Assembly (NCBI RefSeq): GCF_011764445.1
Contig: NZ_BLPG01000001.1
Span: 5,456,001-5,520,000 of the forward strand
Length of the DNA: 64,000 bases
Reading direction: 5' to 3'
Source of the DNA: Phytohabitans rumicis
GTDB taxonomy: Bacteria > Actinomycetota > Actinomycetes > Mycobacteriales > Micromonosporaceae
Part shown: one piece after another, positions 28,908 through 38,410 of the stretch
Numbering within the stretch: position 1 is the first letter of the stretch
Layout of the letters: each line of letters begins with the position of its first letter
The notes under the pieces: model-generated
Databases searched by the model: none
Told to the model about the DNA's origin: nothing
The model's input: only the letters and a program-made list of their open reading frames with translations
Translations under genes and position numbers: made by a program

Positions 28908-28911
28908 GGCG

Positions 28912-29991
28912 TCACCCCTTGCCGCTGACGCTGACCCGTGGGTCAAGCCGGCCGTAGAGGAGGTCCGAGACCAGGTTGGCGACCACCACGGCGACGGTGA
29001 CGATCAGCAGGATGCCCTGCAACACCGGGTAGTCGCGGCGGGAAACCGACTGGAAGAGCAGATAGCCGATGCCCTGGTACTGGAAGACCTGCTCGACCAG
29101 GATCGAACCGCCGACGACGAACCCGAGCTTCGTGGCGAACTGCGGGAAGAGCGGCAGGACCGCGTTGCGCCCGACGTACGCGGAACGGATCCGCCCGTCG
29201 GTGAGGCCGCGAGCCCGGGCGACCGTGACGTAGTCCTCGCCGAGGGTCTCCACTGTGGACGACTTCATCACCAGCATCCAGCCGCCGATCGTCGTCAGGA
29301 CGTACACGGTGATGGGCAGCCCGGCGTGGTACATCACGTCGGAGAAGAAGTCGAGGCTGAAGTTGGGTGTCACCCCGGGGGAGAAGGCCCCGCGCATCTC
29401 CGCGATGGGCAGCCATTCGAGCTGTACGCCGAAGAACACCACGATCAGCATCGCGAGCAGGTAGTTCGGGATGGACTGGGTCAGCGACCCGATCAGCGAC
29501 AGCACGTGGTCCAGCCAGCTCTCCCGCCAATACGCCATGAGCATTCCGAACGTGATGCCCAGGCTGAAGCTGATGAGCTCGGCCAGGCCGACGCTGAACA
29601 GCGTCCACGGCAGGTACTCGAAGATGATGTCCAGCACGGAGGTGCCGGGCGCCAGCAGGGACTGGCCCATGTCGCCCCGCACCAGCCCGGACAGGTACTC
29701 CCAGTACTGCTCCAGCAGCGGCCGGTCCGGGTTGAACGAGAAAAGCCCGGCGGCCTGGCTGGCCGCCTCCTGGTACGACACGCCGTACTGGGACATCTGC
29801 GTGTTGATGTAGACGTCGACCGGGTTGCCGGGCAGCAGGCGTACCAGGAAGAACGTGCCCGTGGCGACGAAGTAGACGGTGAGGATCGCCTTCAGCACGC
29901 GGCGGACGACGTACATGCGGGAGAGCCGGCCGGCGAACCGCCGCATCGCTGCGGTGCGGGTCGCCGGCCTGGCGGTTTCGGTCGCGGTCAT
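28912..29991 (-). CDS. ABC transporter permease, OppB/DppB type
   Basis: A 359-residue permease with ATG 29991. Features are the N-terminal helix TVYFVATGTFFLVRLLPGNP, a roughly 100-residue extracytoplasmic segment and the EAA loop region DYVTVARARGLTDGRIRSAYVGRNAVLP, followed by GGSILVEQVFQYQGIGYLLFQSV. All are typical of B-type subunits. The start is eight bases before the end of the binding-protein gene. Confidence 0.92.
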   Translation of the reverse strand: MTATETARPATRTAAMRRFAGRLSRMYVVRRVLKAILTVYFVATGTFFLVRLLPGNPVDVYINTQMSQYGVSYQEAASQAAGLFSFNPDRPLLEQYWEYLSGLVRGDMGQSLLAPGTSVLDIIFEYLPWTLFSVGLAELISFSLGITFGMLMAYWRESWLDHVLSLIGSLTQSIPNYLLAMLIVVFFGVQLEWLPIAEMRGAFSPGVTPNFSLDFFSDVMYHAGLPITVYVLTTIGGWMLVMKSSTVETLGEDYVTVARARGLTDGRIRSAYVGRNAVLPLFPQFATKLGFVVGGSILVEQVFQYQGIGYLLFQSVSRRDYPVLQGILLIVTVAVVVANLVSDLLYGRLDPRVSVSGKG

Positions 29992-29999
29992 GGCAGGAA

Positions 30000-31808
30000 T
30001 CAGGCGGCCTTCAACCGACCCTGGAACATCAGCAGGACGGTCGCGTTGTCGGCGTAGGGTCCGTTGAACATGATGGGGTCGTCGTCGGCCGGCCACTCGG
30101 CGACCCGGCTGTGCTCCAACGCCGGATTGTTGCCGTAGCGCTCGAACAGCGGGATGACCGGCAGCAGCTCGTTGAAGGCCAGCGCGGCCTTCGTGACGCT
30201 GGCCTTCTGCGTCGCCTCGTCCAGGCCGGCGCCGGCCGCGTCCACCAGCTCCTTGAAGTCGACCGGGCCGGCCGACGTGGTCTGCTTGAGGTCGAAGTCG
30301 ATGCCCCGGCCGCCCTGGTTCGCCGCCACCGGGTAGTTGAAGGTGAACAGCGGCTGCACGAACGCGAAGTGCGGGTTCGGGTGCTGCGACGAGCCCCAGG
30401 TCTGGATCGCCATCTGGTAGGCGCCCTTGCGCAGGTCGACGTCCATCTGCGTGTACGTGACGCCGCGGCCGGTCGCCTTGAACCCGAACGCGGCCAGCTG
30501 CTGGGCCACGTTCTGCCCGGTCGCCGAGTAGTCGGCGAACTCGGCGTGGTAGTTGACGTCGAACGTGGCGGCCTTGCCGTCCGGCTTCATCCAGGCGCCA
30601 CCGGTCTTCTTCCAGCCGGCCGCGGTGAGCAGCTCGGTGGCCTTGGCCTCGTTGTGGTCGTACGTCTGCAGCTTGGCGATGTCGGTGGAGGACAACCAGT
30701 CCGGTACCTGCAGGTCGGAGAAGCCCGTCATGTACTTCACCGGCTTGCCCGAGTCGCCGAGCGAGACCTGCCCCACCTGGTCGCGCTGCAACAGGTACGC
30801 GAGGGCCTGGCGTACCCGTACGTCCTTGAACTCCGGCAGCTTGCCCATGTTGATGTAGAGCCCGGCGCCGGAGTAGACCGGCGGGCGGATGACCCGGATG
30901 CCCTTGCCGGTGAACTCCTTGACGGTCGCGGGCGGGAAGCCGTGCGTGGCGTAGTCGACGTTCTTGGCCAGCACGAGCGGCGTCACGTCCGGGGTCTCGC
31001 CGTTGTAGAGCACGATCTTCGCGAAGTCCACCTTGTCCGCGGCGTACCCGGTGTCGTTCTTGACCAGGCTGAGCTGGGCGTTGGTGATGCTCTTCACGTC
31101 GAACTTGAACGGCCCGCTGGCGACCACGTCGTCCGGGTGGAACGCCTGGAAGTCGGTGTTGAGCTTCGACCCCTCCGGGCTGTCCAGGTCCTTGCCCGCG
31201 CCGAAGAGCTCCTGCGCCTTGGTGGCCCACTCGCCGTACACGGCGTCGCTGTAGATCTGCCGGCGCAGCGCGTACCGCTCGAACACCGTCGACGGGTTGC
31301 TCAGCGTGAAGACCACGGTCTGCTCGTCGGTGGCCTCGACCTTGCTGATGTAGTTCCACCCGACGTTGCGCATGATGCGCAGGCACCACCAGGTGGTGAC
31401 CATGTCCTTGCTGGTGAGCGTCTTGCCGTCGCTCCACTTCAGACCGGACTTCAGCTTCACCGTGTACGTCTTCGCGGCCGGGTCCAGCTGCCACGACTCG
31501 GCGAGCAGGCCCTCGTACTTCTTCTCCTTCCACAGGTACATGGCGGGCGGCGGCACGACGAGGTCGATGTACGGCCCGTCCGCGACGATCCGGTCGGTGA
31601 TGCCCTCCACCACGTTGAAGTGGCCCTTCGGCGGCACCTGGAACGGCCACGCGCCGTGGAACTCCTTGCTGCCGTTGCTGCTGCTATTGGCCTTCTCGCT
31701 CGGGCTGCAGGCCGCGAGGAAGGCGACGCCGGCGGCTCCAGCACCGAAGAGCTGGAGTGCGCGACGACGGGATATCACTACGTCTGCCGGGGGTGGTGTG
31801 TCAGTCAC
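30000..31808 (-). CDS. Extracellular solute-binding lipoprotein (SBP family 5), probable Tat substrate
   Basis: A 602-residue protein. GTG 31808 is favoured by GGAGGA five bases upstream. The N-terminus has SRRRALQLFG, a twin-arginine-like motif, a short hydrophobic stretch and the lipobox LAAC, so it is a lipoprotein likely exported by Tat. The mature protein matches the family-5 binding proteins (GLKWSDGKTLTSKDMV, DVRVRQALAYLL). Linkage with a GH20 hexosaminidase and ROK regulator suggests that an amino-sugar oligosaccharide is the ligand rather than a peptide. Confidence 0.9.
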   Translation of the reverse strand: MTDTPPPADVVISRRRALQLFGAGAAGVAFLAACSPSEKANSSSNGSKEFHGAWPFQVPPKGHFNVVEGITDRIVADGPYIDLVVPPPAMYLWKEKKYEGLLAESWQLDPAAKTYTVKLKSGLKWSDGKTLTSKDMVTTWWCLRIMRNVGWNYISKVEATDEQTVVFTLSNPSTVFERYALRRQIYSDAVYGEWATKAQELFGAGKDLDSPEGSKLNTDFQAFHPDDVVASGPFKFDVKSITNAQLSLVKNDTGYAADKVDFAKIVLYNGETPDVTPLVLAKNVDYATHGFPPATVKEFTGKGIRVIRPPVYSGAGLYINMGKLPEFKDVRVRQALAYLLQRDQVGQVSLGDSGKPVKYMTGFSDLQVPDWLSSTDIAKLQTYDHNEAKATELLTAAGWKKTGGAWMKPDGKAATFDVNYHAEFADYSATGQNVAQQLAAFGFKATGRGVTYTQMDVDLRKGAYQMAIQTWGSSQHPNPHFAFVQPLFTFNYPVAANQGGRGIDFDLKQTTSAGPVDFKELVDAAGAGLDEATQKASVTKAALAFNELLPVIPLFERYGNNPALEHSRVAEWPADDDPIMFNGPYADNATVLLMFQGRLKAA

Positions 31809-31841
31809 AGTGATCCTCCACAAGGGATATACATGAAGGGA

Positions 31842-33494
31842 CTACATGGAAACCAGACTCGATGGGACGTCGGCCTGTGCCGACAGCTTCTCCAGGTGTT
31901 CGCGCACCCGGGCGATGGGCGTTCCGTCCGCCCGCCGCCGGTCGCCGGTGCCGCCGGCCTGCCACGGCAGCGGCCCGGACAGCGGGCGGTACGCGCAGCC
32001 GGCCGCGTCCAGCCGGCGGAGGTGACCGGCGAGCCGGGCCTCGTAGTCGTCCACCGGGCGGCCGGACCAGGCCACGTCGGCGAACACCGCCGCCCGCGGA
32101 AACACCATGTAGTCCAGGTGCCGGGCGTCGGGGATGTACTCGGCCCATGCCTGGAACTGGGCGCCGATGACGTTCGCCCGTTCCTCGTCGCTCCAGCCGT
32201 CGGGCACCGGCTCGAACGCGGCGACGTCCGGGAGGGTGACCGGGCCGCCGATGGACAGCGGCTCGTCCGGCCCGTCGGACTGGTCGTAGTCGAAGTACGT
32301 CGGGTAGACCGGGCAGCGCACCACGCCGTACCCGGCCGCGGCTGCCCGGCGGGCGACCCCGTCGCCGCGCCAGGCGGTCACCACCGAGTCGGGCAGCACG
32401 CCGCCGCCGACGTACCCCTCGTCCCACATCACGGCCCGCCGGCCGCGGCTGGACAGGTGGCCGGCCAGCTCACGCAGGAAGTGACCGAAGAGGTCGACCG
32501 GGTCGGTATAGCCGAGCGAGCCCATGTACTCGCTGGTCTCCTTGTCGGTGACCCAGTCCTGAAGCAGGCACTCGTCGCCGCCCAGGTGCACGTACGGGCC
32601 GGGCAGCGCGTCGGTCAGCTCCTCCAGCACCTCGGTGAGGAAGCGGATCGTGGCCGGCACGGGCCTGACCACCGCGTCGGAGATGCCCCACCCGACGCTC
32701 ACGTTGTGCTGGCGTACGCCCAGTTCGGGGTACGCCGCCAGCAGCGCCGACGCGTGGCCGGGCAGGTCGATCTCGGGCACCAGGGTGATCCCGCGCTCGG
32801 CCGCGTACGCCGCGATCTCGGCGAGGTCGTCCAATGTGTAGTAACCGCCGTGCGGCGTGCCGTCGGTGCGGCCCGCCTTGCGGTCGTACCAGGCTTGGGT
32901 GGCCGGGCGGTGGCCGCCCACCTCGTGCAGCCGCGGATGCCGCCGGGACTCGATCCGCCAACCCTGGTCGTCCGTCAGGTGCAGGTGCAGCCGGTTGAGC
33001 CGGTGCATCGCGAAGAGGTCGACGTACCGCAGCAGGGTGTCCTTGGCGAAGAAGTGCCGGGACACGTCGAGCATGCCGCCGCGCCAGGACAGCGCGGGCG
33101 CGTCGGTGACCTCGCCGCAGGGCACGATCCACCGGGTGCCGGGCGGAGCCGTCGAACGCCAGGCCGCGTCGGGGAGCAACTGGCGCAGCGTCTGGGTGGC
33201 GTGCCGAATGCCGTCCACAGTGGATGCACTCAGCTCGACGCCGTCGCCGGTCACCCTCAGCCGGTACGCCTCCGGCCCGGTGACCCCGGGGTCGATGCGC
33301 ACCACGAGACCCATACCCGATGAGGCCGGCGGCAGTGGCAGCCGCAGCGGCGCGAGAAGCAGCCGGACGACCTCGGCGGCCGCTGCCGAGCCGGGCGCGG
33401 CGACCAGTGGCGTATCCCGGGTCAGCTCGTACGTCCCGGCTTCACTATGTGCCGCCACGGGGCGGGGCACGAGGCTCTGGTACCGATCTGTCAT
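31842..33494 (-). CDS. Beta-N-acetylhexosaminidase, GH20
   Basis: A 550-residue protein from ATG 33494 with GGGAGG eight bases upstream. The GH20b-like N-terminal domain is followed by a TIM barrel with RGGMLDVSRHFF, HLHLTDDQGWRIE and the catalytic pair in YVHLGGDECL (Asp polarises the acetamido group, Glu is the acid). No signal peptide is visible, so it acts in the cytoplasm on imported chito- or other aminosugar oligosaccharides. It is 33 bases upstream of the binding-protein gene in the same operon. Confidence 0.92.
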   Translation of the reverse strand: MTDRYQSLVPRPVAAHSEAGTYELTRDTPLVAAPGSAAAAEVVRLLLAPLRLPLPPASSGMGLVVRIDPGVTGPEAYRLRVTGDGVELSASTVDGIRHATQTLRQLLPDAAWRSTAPPGTRWIVPCGEVTDAPALSWRGGMLDVSRHFFAKDTLLRYVDLFAMHRLNRLHLHLTDDQGWRIESRRHPRLHEVGGHRPATQAWYDRKAGRTDGTPHGGYYTLDDLAEIAAYAAERGITLVPEIDLPGHASALLAAYPELGVRQHNVSVGWGISDAVVRPVPATIRFLTEVLEELTDALPGPYVHLGGDECLLQDWVTDKETSEYMGSLGYTDPVDLFGHFLRELAGHLSSRGRRAVMWDEGYVGGGVLPDSVVTAWRGDGVARRAAAAGYGVVRCPVYPTYFDYDQSDGPDEPLSIGGPVTLPDVAAFEPVPDGWSDEERANVIGAQFQAWAEYIPDARHLDYMVFPRAAVFADVAWSGRPVDDYEARLAGHLRRLDAAGCAYRPLSGPLPWQAGGTGDRRRADGTPIARVREHLEKLSAQADVPSSLVSM

Positions 33495-33516
33495 CAGGCG
33501 GTCCTCCCAGGGACTC

Positions 33517-34752
33517 TTAGAGCACGACGACAACGCCTTCTCGCCGGGCGCGCTCCGCGGCCCAGACGAGGCGGTGGCTGGTCAGCGACTCGGCCGGCCC
33601 GGTCTTGATCAGGCTGGGGTCGGCCTCGGTGATGGAGGCGAGGAAGGCTTCGACGAGTCCGGCGTCGCCGCCGGCGTGGCCCCGATCGGAATCGGCGGCC
33701 AGGCCGACCTCGATGAGCTCCTCGCCGCCGGTGCGGAAGTCGCACAGGCGGATGGTGGCGCCGTCGGTGTCGAGGAAACCGCGGGTGCCCATGATGCGGG
33801 TCTTGCGGTCTTCCTTCGGCGTGAAGGCGGACACCGTCACGGAGGCGGTGACGCCGCCCTCGTACTCGATGGTGACGATCTGATGGTCGACCGCGTCGTT
33901 GTCGCAGGCATAGACGCAGCGGCCGTAGGGCCCGTCGCGCAGCGCGGCCTCGACGGCCTCGGCGGTCGGGGTGTCGGTGAGGGCGCCCAGCGGCCAGCGC
34001 TCAAGCTCCGGGTCGCCGAGGCACGAACGGTAGAGCCGCGCCGCGGAATAGGCGCAAGAGCTCTCCACCGGGCACGTGACGCACCGGTCGCTGGCCCCCG
34101 GCGGGGCCTGGTCGGGGCGGAAGTGGAAGAGGTTGCCGAACGACGACACGCGTACCGCCGGCCGGCCGATGATGTACTGGAGCCAGTCCATGTCGTGGCA
34201 CGCCTTGGCGAGCAGCATCGGGGTGGCCAGATCGGCGCGCCGCCAGTTGCCGCGGACGTACGAGTGGGCGAAGTGCCACCACCCGATGGGCTCCAGGTGC
34301 TGCACCGACACCAACTCGCCGATTCGGCCGGCGTCCAGCAGCGCACGGACATGGCGGGTGAGCGGGGTGTAGCGCAGCACGTGACAAATGGCCAACTGGA
34401 CGCCGGCCCGCTCGGCCGCCGAGACTATCGTTTGCGCCTCCTCCTCGGTCGGCGCGATCGGCTTCTCCAGGAGGAGGTGATAGCCCGCCTCGGCCAGCGC
34501 GACCGTGGGGCCGACGTGGTTGCGGTCCTGGGTGGCGACGATGGCGGCGTCCGCCAGGCGCGGGCGGGCGGCAAGGTCCGTCCAGTCCTCGAACACCGCG
34601 TCCGCCGGGATGCCGTACGCCGCGGCCATCGCTTCGCGGCGCGCCGCCGACGGATCGGCGACCGCCACGACGCGCGCCCGCCCGGTCTCGACGGCCAACT
34701 GCGCGTACTGCTGTCCGCGCATGCCGGCACCGACCACGGCGAGCGTCACCAT
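33517..34752 (-). CDS. Gfo/Idh/MocA-family oxidoreductase
   Basis: A 411-residue protein from ATG 34752 after GGAGG. The NAD(P) motif VVGAGMRG starts at residue 6 and the catalytic-lysine motif reads LEKPIAP. HDMDWLQYIIG is the C-terminal active-site segment. A four-cysteine insert (CVTCPVESSC, then C) is unusual for most members but known in a subgroup acting on sugars. As first gene of the operon with a hexosaminidase, it probably oxidises or epimerises an amino sugar, or removes one by the oxidative route of GH109-like enzymes. Confidence 0.88.
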   Translation of the reverse strand: MVTLAVVGAGMRGQQYAQLAVETGRARVVAVADPSAARREAMAAAYGIPADAVFEDWTDLAARPRLADAAIVATQDRNHVGPTVALAEAGYHLLLEKPIAPTEEEAQTIVSAAERAGVQLAICHVLRYTPLTRHVRALLDAGRIGELVSVQHLEPIGWWHFAHSYVRGNWRRADLATPMLLAKACHDMDWLQYIIGRPAVRVSSFGNLFHFRPDQAPPGASDRCVTCPVESSCAYSAARLYRSCLGDPELERWPLGALTDTPTAEAVEAALRDGPYGRCVYACDNDAVDHQIVTIEYEGGVTASVTVSAFTPKEDRKTRIMGTRGFLDTDGATIRLCDFRTGGEELIEVGLAADSDRGHAGGDAGLVEAFLASITEADPSLIKTGPAESLTSHRLVWAAERARREGVVVVL

Positions 34753-34801
34753 CTGCGCCTCCAGTAACGCTGGGGACATCGACGAGTAATTTTCGAGAGC
34801 A

Positions 34802-34823
34802 TTTTGCAATATCGGTTGCATAA
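34802..34823. promoter_or_regulatory. Candidate ROK-repressor operator
   Basis: Two eight-base arms, TTTTGCAA (34802-34809) and TTGCATAA (34816-34823), form an inverted repeat with seven of eight bases paired around a 6-base spacer. It lies in the divergent space between the sugar operon (start 34752) and the ROK gene (start 34862), in an A/T-rich patch that must hold both promoters. Confidence 0.55.
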
Positions 34824-34861
34824 TCATGGGTACGTGCTGAGAAGGTGTCAAGGGGTGCCGG

Positions 34862-35986
34862 GTGACGATTGATGAGGTCTCGCCGTTCGAGCGGCCGAAC
34901 GTGGCGGTCACGCTGTCCTCGCTGCGGGACGCGACGCCGCGGACGCTCACCGAGCTGACCCACAGCACCGGTCTGTCCCGGCCCACCGTCGAGGACGCGC
35001 TGGCGCGGCTCATCGAACTGGGCGTGGTGGAGGACGGCGCCCCGGCGGCACGGGCCGGCAAGGTGGGGCGCCCGGCCCGGCTCTACCGCTTCCGTCCGGA
35101 GGCGGGTGCCGTCCTCGGGTTGGACATCGGCGAGCACCGGATCGTGGCGCTCCTCGCCAACCTCACCGGTGCCACCCTGGCGCGGGTCTCGGTGCCGGTC
35201 GCCGCCGCGGCATCCGGCGACGAGCGGCTCGCGCTGGTCCGTACGGCGATCCGCAAGGTGCTGGCCGGCGCCGACCGGGACCGGTCGCACCTCTGGGCGG
35301 CGGCCGCCGGCACCTCCGGCATCGTCGACCCGGACGGCCGGGTCGTCCTCTCGCACGTGCTGCCCGACTGGACCGGCCGGCACCTGGGCAGCCAGCTGCG
35401 GCGTTCGCTGCCCTGCCCGGTCCGGGTGGAGAACGACGCCAACCTCGCCGCCGTCGCCGAGCACTGGCGCGGCGTCGCGGTCGGGGTGGACGACGTCGTC
35501 TACGTCCATGCCAGCCACCGGCTCGGCGCGGGCATGCTGATCGGCGGGCGGCTGCACCGCGGGTTCGGGGGCGCGGCGGGTGAGGTCGGCGGCCTGCGGA
35601 TGCTGCACTGGGACGAGGCCGCACGCTACCTCACCCACCAGGTGCACAACGCGGACGGCGAAGACCGCGACGACGCGGCCGAGCGGGTCTTCGCCGCCGC
35701 CCGGGCCGGCGATCCGGCCGCGATCGAGGCGGTGGAGGAGTTCGCGCACGACCTGGCGTCCGGCATCGCGGCGATGGTGCTGACCGTCGACCCCGAACTG
35801 GTCGTCGTCGGCGGCCGGGTCGCGCGGGCCGCGGACGTGATCAGCGATCCGGTGGAGCGGCGGCTACGCGCGCTGTGCGTACGGCCGCCGCGGGTCGCTG
35901 TGTCCATTCTGGACGATGAAGCGGTGGCGCTGGGCGCGGTGCGCGCCGCCATCTCCTACGTAGAGGAGCACATCTTCAGGCTGTGA
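34862..35986 (+). CDS. ROK-family transcriptional repressor (NagC/XylR type)
   Basis: A 374-residue protein from GTG 34862. An N-terminal winged helix-turn-helix (RTLTELTHSTGLSRPTVEDALARL) precedes a sugar-kinase-like ROK domain with LGLDIGEHRIVALLANL, VENDANLAAVAEHW and GGAAGEVGGL. The usual ROK zinc-binding cysteine cluster after this region is absent, and no ATP-binding function is implied. It probably represses the divergent hexosaminidase/transporter operon and is released by an amino sugar or its phosphate. Confidence 0.9.
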   Translation: MTIDEVSPFERPNVAVTLSSLRDATPRTLTELTHSTGLSRPTVEDALARLIELGVVEDGAPAARAGKVGRPARLYRFRPEAGAVLGLDIGEHRIVALLANLTGATLARVSVPVAAAASGDERLALVRTAIRKVLAGADRDRSHLWAAAAGTSGIVDPDGRVVLSHVLPDWTGRHLGSQLRRSLPCPVRVENDANLAAVAEHWRGVAVGVDDVVYVHASHRLGAGMLIGGRLHRGFGGAAGEVGGLRMLHWDEAARYLTHQVHNADGEDRDDAAERVFAAARAGDPAAIEAVEEFAHDLASGIAAMVLTVDPELVVVGGRVARAADVISDPVERRLRALCVRPPRVAVSILDDEAVALGAVRAAISYVEEHIFRL

Positions 35987-35996
35987 CGCCCCCACT

Positions 35997-36054
35997 TCGT
36001 GATCAGGGCGTCCTTCAAGTCGCTATAACGACTTGAAGGACGCCCTGATCACGA
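35997..36054. terminator. Long perfect hairpin between convergent genes (bidirectional terminator)
   Basis: Arms of 26 bases (35997-36022 and 36029-36054) pair perfectly around a 6-base A/T-rich loop. The right arm includes the stop codon of the M81 gene on the other strand, and the ROK stop lies 11 bases to the left. The symmetrical position suits termination in both directions. Confidence 0.75.
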
Positions 36055-37491
36055 GATCAGGCGGGGGGTGAGGTCCGGTGTGGACAGTTCGGCGTCGAAC
36101 GGGTACACGGGACGGGTGAGGCGCTGGTGGCCCAGGCGCAGCAGATCCTGGTCGACGCCGCCGGGCGTGAGCGCGATCATCCAGCCCTGCGCCAGCCGCT
36201 GCAGCTCGGGCTCCAGGTAACCGATCTTGACGACCACGAGGTCGGCCCGATGCGGGTCCAGGCCCAGCCGGGCGAAGTCCGCCATCAGGTGGTACGGCTT
36301 GCGCCGCGAGGTCACGATGACGCGTACCCCGCCGGCGGCGACGACCGCGACGAGCCCGCCGGCCGGATCGTCCACCAGCGCCTCCACCCGCCCGCGGACC
36401 GTCGCCGGCCGGCCGTGCCTGGTGTCGAGCCGCCCGCCCACGCTGATGTCGACGTCGGTGCCCGCCCCGCTCGCGGCGCACGCCCGCACGGCGTCCGGAT
36501 CCACGATGCTGGCGTAGATGGCGCTGAGCCCGCCGGCCTTGAACTCCGGGCGGGCGAGCAGGCGCTCCAGCAGGAACGGCACGTCGCCCGCCCCGCCGGC
36601 CGTCGGGTTGTCGCCGGAGTCGCTGATCACGAACGGCTTCCGCGCGCTGCCGACCGCGGCGTCGATCGCCTCCTCGGCCGTGCCGGTCGGCCCGACGAAC
36701 GTGAACTGTCCGCGCACCGCCCAGTAGCGCTCGGCCAGCTTGGCGGCCTCGCCGAGCACCGCCCGCTCGTCCGTACCGCTGACCACGACAGCCGCGCTGC
36801 TCCGCGGCTCGTCCGCCCAGGCGTACCCGACCCAGATGGCCGCGTCGAGCACACCTGGCGTCCGCTCGACCTCGGCCAAGCTGCCCCAGAGGCCGCGTGC
36901 CGGCTCGTCCCGCGTGCTCGTCTTCTCACCGGGCAGCAGCACCGGCACCCGTACCCAGGCTTTGATCGGACGGATGCCGTGCCGCAGGCACGACACCAGC
37001 ACCCGCGCGGCGCGCTCGCGGGTGATCCACTCGTCCTCGTGCGGCGCCAGCCGGTGTGCGGTGATGAGGTCGACCTGGCGCACCAGCGCCTCGGTGACGC
37101 TGCCGTGCAGGTCGGTGGCGGTCGAGATCAGGCACGCCGGCCCCACCGCCGCGCGGACGGCGGCGGCCAGATCGGCCTCCACGTCCTCATATCCGGGTAC
37201 GTGCATGGCGCCGTGAATGTCGAAGAGCAGCCCGTCGAGCGGACCCGCCGCGCGGATGCGGTCGACCAGTTCGTCCTTGAGCCGTGCGTACGTGTCCGGT
37301 GCCACCGGGCCGCCCGGGACCGCGCGCGCGTGCACCAGCGGCACCCACTGCGCCTCGCCCTCGCCGGTGAACTCGTAGCGGGCGAGCAGCTCGTCGCCGC
37401 GCCGTACGGCGAAGTCGGCGTCCCTGGTCACGTGCGGGGTGAAGGTGCTGCACTCGATGTGGATGCCGCCGATGCCGATCCGCAACGCCAT
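36049..37491 (-). CDS. M81-family (MlrC-like) metallopeptidase
   Basis: A 480-residue protein from ATG 37491. The DUF1485/MlrC N-terminal domain shows GGIHIECSTF, LLFDIHGAMH and ATDLHGSV, with Asp/His residues typical of its metal site. The C-terminal MlrC domain has SDSGDNPTAGGAGD. MlrC was named for the last step in microcystin breakdown, but most homologues sit in uptake and catabolic loci and their substrates are unknown. Here it may process a compound imported by the neighbouring system, or be independent. Confidence 0.88.
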   Translation of the reverse strand: MALRIGIGGIHIECSTFTPHVTRDADFAVRRGDELLARYEFTGEGEAQWVPLVHARAVPGGPVAPDTYARLKDELVDRIRAAGPLDGLLFDIHGAMHVPGYEDVEADLAAAVRAAVGPACLISTATDLHGSVTEALVRQVDLITAHRLAPHEDEWITRERAARVLVSCLRHGIRPIKAWVRVPVLLPGEKTSTRDEPARGLWGSLAEVERTPGVLDAAIWVGYAWADEPRSSAAVVVSGTDERAVLGEAAKLAERYWAVRGQFTFVGPTGTAEEAIDAAVGSARKPFVISDSGDNPTAGGAGDVPFLLERLLARPEFKAGGLSAIYASIVDPDAVRACAASGAGTDVDISVGGRLDTRHGRPATVRGRVEALVDDPAGGLVAVVAAGGVRVIVTSRRKPYHLMADFARLGLDPHRADLVVVKIGYLEPELQRLAQGWMIALTPGGVDQDLLRLGHQRLTRPVYPFDAELSTPDLTPRLIS

Positions 37492-37496
37492 GGATC

Positions 37497-38249
37497 ATGG
37501 ATACCATGCCGCTCTTCGCCGTAGAGGTCTGTGTCGACTCGGTCAGTGGTGTGCTCGCCGCGCAGGAGGCGGGCGCCGACCGGGTGGAACTGTGCTGTGC
37601 GCTCTTCGAGGGTGGCCTGACGCCGAGCACCGGCCTGATCGAGGCCGCGCGGGAGGCGGCGCCGATCGGCGTCAACGTGCTCATCCGGCCGCGCGGCGGC
37701 GACTTCATCTACGACTCGTACGAGGTGCGGGCGATGCTGCGGGACATCGAGGTCGCCGCCTCGTCCGGTGCCAATGGCGTCGTCCTCGGCGCGCTGACGC
37801 CGGACGGCGACGTCGATGTGCCGCTGTGCCGGCAGCTCATGGCCGCCGCCGGAGGTCTGTCGGTGACCTTCCACCGCGCGTTCGACATGGCCCGGCGCCC
37901 GCTCGACGCCCTCGAAGCGGTGATCGATCTGGGCGTCGACCGGCTGCTCACCTCCGGCCAGGAGGCGTCGGCCCTGGAGGGCACGCCGCTGATCGCCGAG
38001 CTGGTGGCGGCCGCCGGCGACCGGGTGGTCGTCATGGCGGGCGGCGGGATCACCGAGCGCAACGTCGCGCGTATCCTTTCCCAGACCGGGGTACGCGAGG
38101 TGCACTTCACCGCACGCGCCACTGTGGACAGTCCGGCCAGGTACCGCAACACTCGGGTGGCGATGGGCGGGGCGCTGCGCGCTGAGGAGTACACCCACCG
38201 CCGCACCAGCCCTTCAGCCATCGAGTCCATCATCGCCGCCACCCGCTAA
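37497..38249 (+). CDS. cutC: CutC family protein
   Basis: A 250-residue TIM-barrel protein from ATG 37497 (another ATG is at 37506). The family signature is visible: EVCVDSVSGVLAAQEAGADRVELCCALFEGGLTPSTGLI, then VNVLIRPRGGDFIYDSYE and TFHRAFDM. CutC was linked to copper homeostasis in E. coli, but its biochemical role is uncertain. The start is only five bases from that of the divergent M81 gene, which leaves no room for a separate promoter. Confidence 0.9.
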   Translation: MDTMPLFAVEVCVDSVSGVLAAQEAGADRVELCCALFEGGLTPSTGLIEAAREAAPIGVNVLIRPRGGDFIYDSYEVRAMLRDIEVAASSGANGVVLGALTPDGDVDVPLCRQLMAAAGGLSVTFHRAFDMARRPLDALEAVIDLGVDRLLTSGQEASALEGTPLIAELVAAAGDRVVVMAGGGITERNVARILSQTGVREVHFTARATVDSPARYRNTRVAMGGALRAEEYTHRRTSPSAIESIIAATR

Positions 38250-38273
38250 CGCCCCCGCCGTCCAAGGCCCTGC

Positions 38274-38380
38274 TCGTCGATCAAGGCTTCCCCCGTCGAT
38301 CAAGGGCGAATGGTCGTGCTTTGATCTCCGATCCACGGCCATTTGCCCTTGATCGGCGGGGAAAGCCTTGATCGACGACG
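38274..38380. terminator. Long imperfect hairpin between convergent genes
   Basis: Arms of about 45 bases (38274-38318 and 38334-38380) pair with a few mismatches around a 15-base loop. Each arm carries GATCAAGG-type blocks twice. The element fills most of the 161-base gap between cutC and the CBM2 gene and probably ends transcription from both sides. Confidence 0.7.
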
Positions 38381-38410
38381 TGGGCCCGGTGGCGGCGTGA
38401 GCGGCGGGTG

